Assembly (NCBI GenBank): GCA_036927565.1
Contig: JAYESD010000001.1
Location: 136,327,415-136,391,414, forward strand
Direction: 5' to 3'
Source of the DNA: Tuctoria greenei
Lineage: Eukaryota; Streptophyta; Magnoliopsida; Poales; Poaceae
Length of the DNA: 64,000 bases
Shown here: positions 44,073-56,399 of the stretch, piece after piece
How the letters are laid out: each line of letters opens with the position of its first letter
Position numbering within the stretch: the stretch's first letter is position 1
The notes under the pieces: model-generated
Told to the model about the DNA's origin: nothing
Databases searched by the model: none
What the model saw: only the letters and a program-made list of their open reading frames with translations
Translations under genes and position numbers: made by a program

Positions 44073-47000
44073 TTAATTATATGATGAATTCATGCAAAAC
44101 CATTAAGTACGGTGAAATAGAACAAACCTAAAAGAATTAGGAATAAAAAAGCAAGTAAAAATTAAGAGAGGCACCGGATTAGTCTAGACAATAATGGACT
44201 AATCCGAAAGTCTTTACTGGACAACAACTGACTTGTCCGGTATAATACCGGATTAGTCCGGTATGCACAGACTTAATCAAATTTTCTCCTACCACGGACG
44301 TGTGCGTTAGTTTCCACGGACTAGTCCGAGACCGTTACTTGAACCGTTCGGAGTTGTCCGGTAAATCACAAAACTTATTCCAGTTTTGAAACTGTACAAA
44401 CCCCAGACTTGTCAATGCCCAACACCGGACTTGTCTTATATACTTCTCTGTACCGGAAAGAACTTTTTCGGTATTAAACGGACTAGTCCGGTAGTCTATA
44501 GTACTCTACAGTTCGGTATATTTTAATACTTCATCACACTAAATATATAAATAACAAAAAAAGGGTCAACCGCTGGTCAAATTACTGACCGTTCAAGATC
44601 ATTGCTGCATCATAAAAAAAATAATAAAAGAAAGAATAATAATAATTTTAAATGAAAAAATAATTAAAACAAAGAGGAAAAAGAGACAATTAAAAGACAA
44701 CGCTGCTCAATGTCGTGGCCACATCAAAGACCTGACCGCACCACCAAAAAAGTAAAAAAAAAGTAAAAAAAATAAAGAAATAAATAAATTAAAATCAAAT
44801 CAACCGTGACTGGCTCTCGGCCACCGAGCCGAGTCCTACCGGGACTCCTCCCGTGCGTCCGGCCCTGCCCTGTACCGAGTCCCATAGGACTTTCTCTCGT
44901 AACCCTGCTGCTCCTATAAAAGAAATGTTCCGGTGCCCCTGCTATTTTTTGTTTGTTACCGTGATCCGTACCCCGAGTCAACCTAAGCCCACACTGCTGC
45001 ACTCCCCATAAAAACCAAGACCGAGTTCCCACTTTAACCCTGCCGCCCCTGGCCTTTTTCCCACTGTGCGCAGCCGCCAGGAGCCAAGGAAAAAGCCCTA
45101 GCCGGAGACCTACGGAAGAAAATAGAGGAGCTTCTGTTTCTGCCGGAGTGCCAGAGATCGTCGCATCGTCGCCGTTCTTTGTAGGAGATTGATACATCAT
45201 CATCTTCTTCATCGACATCTCAGCGTCATGTTCTTCGTTGACATCATGCCACCACCCTCTTCATCAACGAAACTTATACGATTGAAGCACACGCCATGCC
45301 GCCATTCCACGACCGTCGAGACTAGCCACACAACCGGAAGGTTTTACAGTTCAGATATTACGACAATAATTAATCTACCACTAAAACCATATCGTGTCCA
45401 CACTTATTTCATCGTGTCTTACTGTACCGCCACGGACTAGTCCGGTCCTATGCGGACATGTCCGGTGAAGTGCATACTAGTCCGGCCCCACTACAGACAA
45501 GTCCGGTATTCAAATTTCAGCAACACCTAATTGTCACAAGAATCACTATAATTGACTCAAAACTCACATAAACACATGAGAACCAGTTAAACCTTATTAG
45601 TAAACAATAGTAGTGAATTAATAGCATGTATTACGACATAATTACCTCATGCATACACATCATGACATATTGATTAATATATGTGCATATTATGGATTGC
45701 ATTGTTGTGGATTTGTATATGTGCTTGATTGCGACTAGACGATTCACTTAAGAGGTTATAATCGAGAAGTGATTATCCGATGATCTTCATGCGCAAGACT
45801 TTGAATTGCTTGATCCATCAAATTGCAGATTAATACAAGTGTCCTTGATTATTTTGATCCTATTTTAAATATTTTATTTGCAAAACAGCATGCTTGTGTC
45901 AAATTGATGGGAAACCCATGATAGGTGTTTACTAGACTTGTTTGACCATCCTTGTCGCTTGAAACATATTGTGGACAATCCGGAAGAGTATTTTTACCTT
46001 TCTGCTTCGTTCTAATTAATTGAGATGGGAAGACAACCAAATGACTTAATTATTAATTAATGAACCTATAGATGATGTGAATTGATGAACATGATTAATG
46101 GTAACATGGGACTTTGGAGATCTAAGCAAGCATGGTTTGTGGATGGGTTGGATGATATGGTGGTTTGCTTCTTTAGATCTAAGGACCGATTCATGCGAGA
46201 ATAAACCACGATAACAGTGCCACCACAGGGACAAATATGGGTGCGGCTTAACCAATTAATTAGGTGTATTGCCAACATTGTTCGAATCATTTGGGGGAGC
46301 GGGGAATGAGAGTCGGTTGGGTTTGCAATAGTGGCAGGACTTCCCTGGATCAACGTCACAAGAGGGGGCCCTTGGTTAGATGTGCTCAGTTGGAGGAATC
46401 ACCACAGGTGAAACCTTAGTGGGTCTGAATATGCTGGTAGTCCCTTTGTAAAGGCTATTTTGTGATCTCTTGACCACACACCAGTGGAAGTGTGTAATGT
46501 GACCGACGGTTCACTGGCGTAATGGAGGTTCCTTGATCACCGAAAGGATCGAAATCACAAACTTGTGGGTAAAGCGGTACAACCTCCGCAGATATTAAAA
46601 ACTATCATGATAGCCGTGTTCCCGATCATGAGCACCTGGACAACTTTCATTATTAGAAATATGGGATTTGGGATGGGTTGGATATGTTTATAGATTGAGT
46701 TGTGATAAATGAACATGGTTGATGATGAAGGTATGAAATTAGGTCATGGGTGGATAAATATTGATGGATGTGATATGATGATAAATGATGATGGAATCAT
46801 ATAATTGGTAATTATTTGAGATATGATAGGATTAATTCAAATAGACATTGTAGGATGCTTTTCATATGTTTTAAATGTACTTTTCAGTAATTAGCCATTT
46901 ACTATCATCCTTGTTTTTAGCTACATGTCATATTTTCCCACACTTGCTGAGTATGACATGTGCTCACCCATGCTATTCTCACATTAATTCAGCTACAAGT

Positions 47001-47228
47001 AATATTTTTGAGGTCGTCATGGAGTACTATGTGTGCGTACTGATTGCCTGTGGATTTGGAGTCGTCTACGCTAGATTATTTACCGCCACAATAGAATCAA
47101 TGTATATTTATTATTCATGACACGGTTAAATTCCAATTATCATTTGTGATTTTGATGTGTATGTGTGTAGCAACATCCGGGGCACACATACACTGTACTT
47201 GGTTCATTTTTCAGAACCGGGAGTCACA
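43816..47228. repeat. Solo LTR, 3413 bp, with CCGGACTAGTCCGG-type palindromes
   Basis: The termini TGTGAC...GTCACA are inverted and flanked by a perfect 5-bp TSD CGTAT (43811-43815 and 47229-47233). No PBS, PPT or coding domains. The length and TGTGACACCCTGA start suggest a gypsy LTR. It carries variants of GGATTAGTCCGG and GGACTAGTCCGG at 44171-44500 and 45432-45510, the same motif as in the copia LTR, and a (TA)n tract at 44038-44067. Confidence 0.85.
44038..44067. repeat. (TA)n microsatellite
   Basis: Thirty bases of uninterrupted TA inside the solo LTR. Confidence 0.95.
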
Positions 47229-47233
47229 CGTAT

Positions 47234-47647
47234 ACTCTTTGATTGTTGTATATGGAAATCTAAAAAACATCAAAGCAATAGCTATCCATTAAATAATAAA
47301 AAAAGGAGATATGGAGACGAAGCTGGCAGGGTCACTCCTGCTACTGCTCAGGAGCCTAACATCTAAGGAAAAAAAAGAAATTCCGCAACTCGTTGCTAAA
47401 GCAGGCAGAGCTGGTGGTGCGACTTCGACCTGCAATCGGTTCCGTGCAGCATGGCCTCCGTCGGGTACGTTGCTCATGCACGAAAAAGGCAATATCTGGA
47501 CGACACGGGTGCAATTCTGGCAGATGGCAGCTTGATCCGGGGGTGAATGGCGGACTGCAGCTTGCGGATAGTGTCAGTGGCTTGATTTGCCAGTAGCCTT
47601 CGTGTGCGTCTGTCGGATACTGTTTCCGGCAATTCCCCCGGTACTAC
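47234..47647. other. Spacer between solo LTR and second Tat-type element
   Basis: About 410 bp with no recognised domain. It was contiguous with 43796-43815 before the solo LTR element inserted. Confidence 0.45.
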
Positions 47648-48481
47648 TGTTAGTCGTCCTCGGAGTTTCTTAGTGTGGTTTGGGTGCGCGGAGATTCAGA
47701 ATAAGATAGTGACTTGACAGAAGGATTTACGTGGCTCGGGCCGCCTGAGCGTAATACCCTACTCCACGGGTGTGTTGTTGTTGTTGTATTGAGTGTATGA
47801 GAGCGTGAGCCAGAGAGAGGCTAAAAGAACAGCTGAGTGTTTGAGAGAGAGAGTCCCCCTGTGTATCGCTCAGCCAGTCCTTTTATAGTACAAGGGCTAG
47901 CCGTTACATGGTTAGCTTGGCCCGACATGTGGCCCTGGCGGTTACTGATGCCTAATACATAGTTTAATGTACTTAATTCCCCTTAATAGCATGGTATCGC
48001 GCCTTAATGGTGGTGTTACTAGTATTAAGGGTCCTCCGATCGTGTGTCATTAAGATAGCATTAAGGACACGTAATCAGGTCTTGAAGCCTTAAATGTCTC
48101 TTGAAGTTCTGAGCCTTTGGAGGTCCATCAATCTGCCCGTTGAGGTTGAAGGTTCGGTGATTGGACGCGTGGTAGCTTCGGAGCTTACCGTATTGGATGA
48201 GTAGATCTGGTGCTGTTGTACACGTGTCGGTACTGGAGCTTCCCTCTGTCGAGGGTTAGGTCCGGGGGTGCCACACATGTATCTAGTCCGGAGCATTTCC
48301 ATGTATGGATTGTAGCTCCGGTTTTACAATACACGTGGTGGTACTGGGACTAACCATATGAGGGAGGCAGGTCTGGTTACGAGCAACACGTGGGGCCTTT
48401 GGAGGTCTTCTACTCAGATAGGTGGAGTTCCTTTGCACTCTTTGCAGTTCCAAGGGGTATCCGGTATGCAGGGTACCAACA
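47648..48481 (-). repeat. LTR of a second Tat-type element
   Basis: 834 bp, TGTTAGTCG to GGTACCAACA. It shares the block ACGTGGCTCGGGCCGCC...GAGCGTAATACCCTACTCCACGG and a minus-strand TATA box (CTATAAAAGG, 47879-47888) with the LTRs at 7185 and 42710. The PPT-like CCGGGGGCCAC on the right marks it as the 3' LTR of a minus-strand element. Confidence 0.78.
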
Positions 48482-48786
48482 GTGGCCCCCGGACACACCT
48501 CTGGGAGAGACCCTTTAGATTAAGTCATTCTGCCGGAGGTGGGTCCATCTTTTGATTTCTACACCGTGTCTTCAAGGGTTTTTGGGTGTACCATTGAGGT
48601 GATAGTTCGCAGTTAATCGCCGCGTGGCATCTTCTGTATGTGGCAGGTGAGATTTGCGCATGCGGGTCTCACACAATTGAAGGTTGCCGGTTCCCAATAC
48701 GAAAACCGTATCTGTTCCGAGCGCCGTGTTAGGCCGCCGCCCTTGGGTTTCCCGCCACTCATCATGACAACTGTTCGCCTCGGGTA
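48482..48786 (-). mobile_element. Internal start of the second Tat-type element
   Basis: 305 bp after the LTR, comparable to the region right of 8166, cut at 48786 by Tekay II. The last five bases, GGGTA, are the expected TSD copy; the other copy and the rest of this element lie beyond the window. Confidence 0.6.
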
Positions 48787-51700
48787 TGTGAGGACCGAAG
48801 TCCCGACATCCGAGGATCTCATTGGGTGGTGTCGTGCGATGCGACACCCAACAGTTATACAAGAATAGAACCTGAATAAGTACAAGACAGAGTCTTTTAT
48901 TTTTCATACAGCAGAAGTTTTTACAATACTAGCGGAAGTAAAGAAATATATACATATCATAGCTACGCTCTCAGCACTAGCTATGCAAAAGCAAAGTCAT
49001 CCATGCCTTGGATACTTTGCACTAGCAACACTCAATTAGAGCGGCATGCAGGGTTCCCACTCGGCTGTACACCCTGGAGGGGGTGCAGCCTCATCATCAA
49101 ACCCTTCATCAACAGTATAACCTGCAAAAACTCGTTAACTGCAAACGTAAGCATAAGGCTCAGCAAGACTAACCCGTCTCACTAGACATATGCAAAGGGG
49201 ATACTAAACATAGGTAAGGTGAAGCGTAAATGACTCGCCTACAAGTGGATCCTTATAATCAGGTTTTATGTAGCAAAATACATTCTCCGAGCACGGCATA
49301 CCATGGGCTCCACAATCAAAGAAGAAACACTTTACCGATGATATGACATGCCCAGAGCACATAATGCTATTACAGCTAAAGTATGGGGAAACTGTAAACT
49401 TTTAATTATACTATCTCTAAATCATACAAGGTTGCAAAGAAATTATATTTAAATACAATGGTATTTTCTGGGTCCTTTAGTATTTACTACGTCATGACAC
49501 AGCGAACAAGTGGTACTCTATTACTGCGAGAGACAGTGATTGCAATCAAGACACACCCGGACAACACGACACATACGTCGTTCGGAAGTGTCAGCGAGCA
49601 CACCCGTACCTACATAACACTTCAGTACTAGGCATATATGGCCACCTTTCGCGAGACACTCAAATGCCGAACCGGTCGATCCGTCACGAGCAGGAGGTCC
49701 CTGCGTGGCGCGTACTCTGACGTGCCCACCAGCGGATTTACACCTTGCTGCCCTCAACCCACACCTATAAAATGGAACGGTATGCCTCGACACCCAAGTG
49801 ACCAAGATACGTCAGTTTATTGGATTCCATATGTCCATTATGATTCCGGTACAAGTCAAGCTTGTTCAGCGGGGCCACACACGAAGCAGGCCTTAATCGA
49901 CACAGGCAGGACTATGCGACTGAGACTCACTTCTCGCCGCTTCCTAGCCATTCCCTGCCCGGTCTCAACTTCATTATATTAATCCATTTTCTATCTAACC
50001 AATCCTGTGAGATATGTCCTACATCTCTCGCGAGTAGATTCCAACTACTCGACTTCTACCAGATTTCCTATGCATTAGCAAAGCAGTTACTACAGGTCAA
50101 ATTGTAACTCGTTCCAACCAATCCCTGGGATTTTTGGCCATGCAAGTGGAGTATCAATCATCCTAAACTTAATGCACAATTCGTATACTATTCATCATAG
50201 TGATAAAGCAAATTTTATAAATGACTTAAATGCAAAGCGGGGTTTGCCTTGTTGCAGGTCAGAGTCAGAGTTAAAATTTGGAAGATGCTCTTCCAAGGCT
50301 TCTGGCTCCTCCTCGACTTCGGTCACTATACGATATGCATATAATATGTATATAAATGACTTTGAAAAAATAATCATTATCAAGACCAAAACTTAATCCA
50401 TGGTGATCATTAGATGATAGGGACTTTAAATGGCTTTGGAACTTCTATGGTAGATACTAGGGAATATGATCAAGGCTCTTGCAAAGAACAGGAGATGATC
50501 AAAGTATAGTGTTGTCTCTAAAATTATGGCAAGTATTAACTTCCAAAAATTTTAAAGAAGAAACTGTAGCTTGAACATAGCTGCCAGTTGATAATCATGA
50601 TAGAGGAAGTTGTCCTGGTTCTAGCAAAATTTGTTTCATAATTTTTTAAGCTTTGGTGAAGGAGTTATTGAATTTCTAAGTTGGCAATAATTTCTGGAAT
50701 TATTTATATTTGAATTTTTGGCTTTTAAATAACTAGTCAGTTTGTAACTGGATTAGGACTATGATATTAGGTCAATTAAATCCAAGATTTTTACAGGAAC
50801 TTGTATATGACAAAAGGAAGGCTCAGTCCAAATTTGAGACATAGTAAAGCAACTGAACATCTGCGAAAATTCAATAACTGAAAATGGAAATTGAACTATA
50901 CAGAGGGTTAAACAGGTGCAATGGCTCCCAAACTTTTGCTGGCAGTCCAGAATAGGACAGAAAGATTTATGTGAATTTTGGGGATTTTTCCAGTGGCTAC
51001 CTTGTCTGGAAAAATTGTATTTGCATTTGGAAAGACTATTTTCTACAGAATTTAACTCTGAGTTTCACAGAACCTAATTGACACTGATAGAAACTAGAGC
51101 TCAAGGGCTTTCAGATAAAATTTGTTTGAAGATTGTTGGATCATCCTACAGAAAGTTATGGATTTTCTAAGTTTGAGCCAAATCTGGAATTAATTTCTAA
51201 TTTGAATTAAACCGTGGGCCCCACTGTTTTAAAATGGACCAATGGCATTTAAACCACACGGGGACCACAGATATACACCGCGTAGCCACAACAGATCCCG
51301 TGGCCACACCCGATCCGACGGGGTTGATAGACGCTGACACGCGGGTCCCACCGCGTCGTCTTCCACCTCCCGACGCGGGCGGCACGCGGGGCTCCCGCGG
51401 CGGCGCTCTCCGGCGAGCCTCACCGGATCTGAGCTCCCGGCCACCGCAGCTCCTGTACTTGGGCACCCAACCGTAAAATCATGCGCTGAGCACGATGGTG
51501 GGGTCGGGGAGGTCTGTCGAAGGTCGGAAACAACGGCGCATCAGCGGCGGCGGCCGCTAGGGTTCCGGCCATGTTGGAACTGCCGCTCTGTGGCTAAAAC
51601 CATTCTAAAAAGGCTGGGGAAGTCTTCTGGAACCACGAGGAACGTGATGGGCAGGTGATATCGTCGTGTAACGGTCGGCAAAGCCGTCGTCGACGGCGAC

Positions 51701-52986
51701 AGAGGCAACTTCCTAACGGCGGAAGGGAGAACTCGCGATTGTTGAGCTACGGACGATCATTTTCGGTGATCCCAGTTCGAGAGGGTGTGCAAAGAAATGT
51801 AGAAACTATTTGCTAGCAATTATGGAGAGTGATTAAGTGTGGAACTCGAATTGAATGAAAAACCGAGCGCATTGTGTAAAACCTAGCTAACTTGCTCGAT
51901 ACATACGTAAACAAGGAACGGCTTTCACCGTTGTGTAGAGCGTGTCCCGGCGCACCAGTTTGCTATGGGAGTCGAAGTACGAAACTGTGTGCAGCGGCCT
52001 GGCAACGTGGAGCAGGGACGGCGCGCGGTGAACACGACGGCGACCTTCGTTGTAGCCTCAAATTATCGGCCAAACCATCAACTATGCAACGAAAGAGTTG
52101 ATCCAGAGGACAGAGGAGGAAGAGAGGAATAACCTAGCTGTTGGAGGCTTGGCGCGAGAGGCCTCCGGTTGGCCAGCAACGGGCGCGCGGCGCTGGCGGT
52201 CGGAAGCTCGCGCGCAGAACGTAAACGGTGTAATCCGTCGGCTTAGCGAGATGGGAGGCGATAAGGGCGACTGGGAAGTGATAAGGGAGAGCCAGAGCGC
52301 TATTTATAGAGCTCCAACGGCGGTGGCTGGCTGCTGTCGCGTTGGGCATGCACGCCGTCGCAGTGGCGAGCGCAGCGCGCGCTGAAATGCGGCTGCACGT
52401 GGGCTGCTGACTGGTGGGTCCCGCCAGTCAGCCCCACAGCTACTGCTATTTTAGTAATTCACTTAAAAATAGTAAATGAACTCCAAAAATCATGAAACTT
52501 CAGGGCTAAGCCAAGAAAATTGTGATGAACACAATGGTGTGTTTAGATCTTTATGTTCAAGTATATTTTGACCATATTTTGAATTTGAAATTAAACTTGA
52601 TTCAAATTCGCTGAGCGTCTCAAATAAAATAACAAATGAGTTACTAAAATCTTGAAATTTTGCAGGCAAGCTATTGAGAATATTAGAAGGCAAAGGAAAA
52701 ATTTAGAGCCTCTAATTCAAATGTTTTTGGCAGGGCCCATTTAGCACTGCACTATGAATTGCATTACTAAACTTCATCCAAATAATTCTAATGTTCGAAA
52801 AGGGGTGAATAGATTTATTCTAGAATTAGTGGTGAAGTCCAATACTCATGTTAATAAAATTTAACCATGAGTGCAAGAAAGGTTTGGAGGGTATTAGGTT
52901 TATGTGTACCACTATATTGGATCTTTAATATAGTTGATCACAAAACTCACAACTGGATTCACATGCCATAAAAGTGGGGTTTTACA
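48787..52986 (-). repeat. 3' LTR of Tekay II
   Basis: TGTGAGGACC...GGTTTTACA on the plus strand, 4200 bp. Contains GAGTAG-N7-CTACTC at 50032-50050. A minus-strand TATA box lies at 52301-52309, about 680 bp from the U3 end, so most of the LTR is R and U5. Confidence 0.93.
52301..52309 (-). promoter_or_regulatory. TATA box of the Tekay II LTR
   Basis: CTATAAATA on the minus strand, in a GC-rich setting. In this 3' LTR it is the promoter copy; the functional 5' LTR copy would lie past the window end. Confidence 0.65.
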
Positions 52987-53004
52987 TTCCTCCTCCCTTA
53001 AAAG
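52987..53004 (-). other. Polypurine tract of Tekay II
   Basis: The minus strand reads AAGGGAGGAGGAA up to the 3' LTR at 52986. Confidence 0.9.
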
Positions 53005-53046
53005 AATCTCGTCCTGAGATTACAAAAGAAGGCAAAAGGAAAAGAT

Positions 53047-53372
53047 CTAATGAACATATGCCGCTAACAAGTCCGGATAGTTCGTTCTAAGGTACTCCTC
53101 GCTTTCCCACGTGGCTTCTTCAGCACTGTGGTTGCTCCACAAGACCTTGTAGAAATGCAATGTGCGGCTTCTTGTGGTGCGAGTCTTCTCATCGACGATC
53201 TGAGTTGGATGCTCGGAATAAGTGAGATCTGGTTGGAGAGCTTCCAAATCTTCTATACGGACGTTAGCGGGAGTTTTAAGACATTTCCGTAACTGGGAAA
53301 TGTGGAATACATTGTGAACCCCTGAAAGTGACAGCAGTAACTCCAATTGATATGCCACAGGTCCGCATTGTT
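53047..53372 (-). pseudogene. pol: Integrase C-terminus and chromodomain, Tekay II
   Basis: VHNVFHISQLRKCLK is followed by THFYKVLWSNH-like and EEATWESEEYLRTNYPDLL, the chromodomain pattern. It is open here but cut off from the rest of pol by upstream frameshifts. Confidence 0.87.
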
Positions 53373-54338
53373 CTAGGATCGCGAATGCCCAATAAAACGT
53401 GGAGCTAGCTTCCCCTTTACTCCAAATCGATGAACCCCTTTCATTGGAGACACACGAAGATAGACGGGACCCCCCACGTTGAAGTGAAGTGGGCGACGTC
53501 GTTTATCCGCATAGCTCTTCGGCTTTGAGATTGGCTTGAATAGTGCAAACCCGCTCCTCGGCTTCATTCATCAAGTCGATGCCATATACTACTCATTCAC
53601 CGGACTCACACCAGTTTAGAGGTGTGCGACACTTCCGTCCATAAAGAGCTTTATATGGCGCCATCTGAATGCTAGCTTGATAACCGTTGTTGTACGAAAA
53701 TTCTGCCAAGGGTAGATGATCATCCCAATTCCTACCGTGGTGGATGACACAGGCGCGAAGCATGTCTTCTAGCACTTGATTCACCCGTTCGGTCTGACCA
53801 TCAGTCTGAGGATGATAAGCTAAGCTCCGAATCAACTTCGTTCCCAGCACAGCGTGGAGATGCTCCCAGAATCGCGAAACAAATACAGCTCCACGATCTG
53901 AGATGATGGTGCGGGGTATTCCGTGGAGGCATATGATTCTGGCAATATATAACTCCGCGTACCTTGATGACCGATAGTTGGTATTGACGGGAATGAAATG
54001 CGCCGTCTTAGTCAGTCGGTCAACAATCACCCAGCTTGAATCGTGCTATCGGAGAGTGAGAGGTAAACCCACAATGAAATCCATGTTGATATCCTCCCAT
54101 TTCCATGCCGGGATGCTCAAGGTTGAAGCTGTCCGGCTGGCTTCATATGGTCGACCTTCACTCGCCGGCACGTATCACACTTGGATACATATTTAGCTAC
54201 TTTCCTCTTCATCCGAGTCCACCAGAACTTCTTTTTCAAATCCTGGTACGTCTTGTTGCTTTCCGGATGAATGGAATACTTGGACAAATGAGCTTCATCC
54301 ATTATCTTCTTTCTAAGCTCCATGTTTCGGGGTACCAC
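53373..54338 (-). pseudogene. pol: Integrase, Tekay II
   Basis: Minus-strand frames 54117-54338 (HHCC: DEAHLSKYSIHPESNK, CDTCRR), 53593-54030 (ISDRGAVFVSRFW, YHPQTDGQTERVNQVLED) and 53373-53567. Damage: a 1-nt deletion near 54135, a TAG after LPLTLR near 54045, a TGA after WCESGE at 53593 and a 14-nt deletion near 53525 relative to Tekay I. Confidence 0.88.
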
Positions 54339-55115
54339 TATACGGTTGTTAAACCAGAGGGTACCTTCATCGTCACTTCAGAAACATTTCATCTCCCCCT
54401 TCTTCATTCTTTGCCGAATATGCGACATCCCCTTGTCCTCCTTCTGAGCCGCCATAATATCCTCCTTGATAGTAGGAATGAGAGCTAGGTTGTAGAGTGC
54501 CCCATATGGAACCAAGTAGAGACTCGGTTCTTCTTCTCCTTCCATTGAGGTAATGGAAAGATTGTTGACATGGGACTTGCGGCTCAGAGCATCTGCGACT
54601 ACATTTGCTTTGCCTGGATGGTAGTGGATTTCAATCTCATAGTCCTTGATCAACTCTAACCATCTCCGTTGTCGCATATTCAAATCCTTCTGGGTGAAAA
54701 TGTATTTCAAGCTCTTGTGATCAGTATAGAGGTGTACTAGATTACCTAGTAAATAATGCCTCCACATCTTCAATGCCAGTACCACAACAGCGAGCTCAAG
54801 ATCATGAGTCGGGTAGTGCTGCTCATGGTTCCGGAGCTGCCGTGATCCATACACGATCACTCTTCGCTCTAGCATCAATACACAACATAAACCAATCCCA
54901 GATGCGTCGCAATAGACATCAAATGATTTGGTTGTGTCTGGTTGGGCTAAAACTAGTGCCGTTGTAAGGTGTTTCACCAATGCTTTGAAACCTGCCTCAC
55001 ATGCCTCAGTCCATACATACTTCTGCCCTTTCTTCAGAAGTTCTGTCATTGGTTTAGCTATCTTGGAGAAATTGGGTATAAACCTCCGGTAATATCCTGC
55101 TAAACCCAAGAAACT
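54339..55115 (-). pseudogene. pol: RNase H and connection region, Tekay II
   Basis: The frame 54378-55109 starts with GLAGYYRRFIPNFSKIA, then RNase H with SFDVYCDASGIGL and DHKSLKYIFTQKDLNMRQRRW. A TGA at 54378 replaces the Arg codon CGA kept in Tekay I, and another TGA at 55116 precedes SFLGLAGYY. Confidence 0.88.
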
Positions 55116-55951
55116 TCAGACTTCATGTACAGACTTTGGAGACTCCCATTTGAGGACTTGCTTGATCTTGCTTGGATCAACTGCAATCCCTTCTGCTGAT
55201 ATGATGTGCCCTAAAAGTGGTACTTGGCTGATCCAGATTTCACACTTGCTGAACTTAGCATATAGCTGGTGGTCCCGTAATCGTTGAAGCACAATACGCA
55301 AGTGTTGAGCATGTTCTTCTTTGGATTTTGAATACACAAGTATGTCGTCAATGAAGACCACGACAAACTTGTCCAATTCCGGCATGAACACCGAGTTCAT
55401 GAGATACATGAAATGAGACGGTGCGTTGGTCAATCCGAAGGACATAACAAGGTACTCATACAATCCATACCTTGTCGAGAATGCTGTCTTTGGTATATCT
55501 TCTGGTCGGATTCTAATCTGATGATAACCAGAACAAAGATCCATCTTCGAAAATACTTTAGCACCCACCAATTGACCGAAAAGAATATCAATGCGTGGTA
55601 GTCGATACTTGTTCTTGATAGTGACAACATTAAGTGGACGATAGTCTACACACAGCCTCAAGGTCTTATCTTTTCTACGAACAGTGCAGAACAACCCCAT
55701 GGTGATGAACTTGGACGAATGAAACCTTTGTTCTCAAGTTCAGTTAACTGCTCCTTAAGTTCTGCAAGTTCCTTGGGTGCCATCTTGTAGGGTGGTCTTG
55801 AGATTGGTACTTTTCCTGGTGCAAGTTCCCTTTCAAGTTCCCTTTCTGGGGGCATACCAGGAAGATCTTCAGGAAACACGTCCGGGTATTCACATACTAC
55901 CGGAATATCCTTAAGTTCCATAACCTCGGTGTTGTGAGTAGATGGGTCCAA
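55116..55951 (-). pseudogene. pol: Reverse transcriptase, Tekay II
   Basis: Two minus-strand frames, 55658-55951 and 55116-55700, with EYPDVFPEDLPGMPP, DYRPLNVVTIKNKY, DLCSGYHQIRIRPEDI and the catalytic FIDDILVYSK. A 1-nt deletion in an A run near 55680 shifts the frame at the ALFVKKKDKTLRL motif. Confidence 0.9.
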
Positions 55952-56399
55952 TGGAATGATGTTCTCAAGATTGAGAACTTGGGGCTGATGGAGTGGAGAG
56001 TTTAGATAAATATTTCAAGGAACGATATCAAGAATAGCACCATGGTATTGCAATCATGCCACTCCTAAGATGATATCTAGCTTTTGAGTCTCTAAGATAA
56101 TGAAGGAAGTAGGATAGATGTTCCCATCTAGGTCAAGAGGTACCCTATGGGCCATCTCATATGTTACTACCCTTCCTGCTGGAGTGCAAATCATATATGG
56201 AGTTTTTGTGGAGATAATAGGCAGCTGATTTTTAATGACAACAGATTTACTAATGACATTGTGGGATGCTCCGGAGTCAAAAAGTATGACTATGGATTGA
56301 TCATAGATAGAGAACGTACCTGTGAGCACAGGCACGCCTTCCGGAACGTCCTCGATGGCGAGGCAGTGGACGTTGCCGGGTCTGGTGGCTGGCTTCTTG
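55952..56399 (-). pseudogene. pol: Aspartic protease region, Tekay II
   Basis: Protease motif LFDSGASHNVIS near 56250-56285, in the same frame as the zinc knuckle, so Gag and Pol were one polyprotein. A TGA at 56054 replaces the Trp of the DWLQYHGA segment and a second TGA lies near 56019. Confidence 0.85.

Noticed and set aside
51234..51476. 80-codon frame repeated at 63298-63540
   Set aside because: The repetition is explained by the two LTRs of Tekay II; GC-rich open frames on both strands suggest chance.
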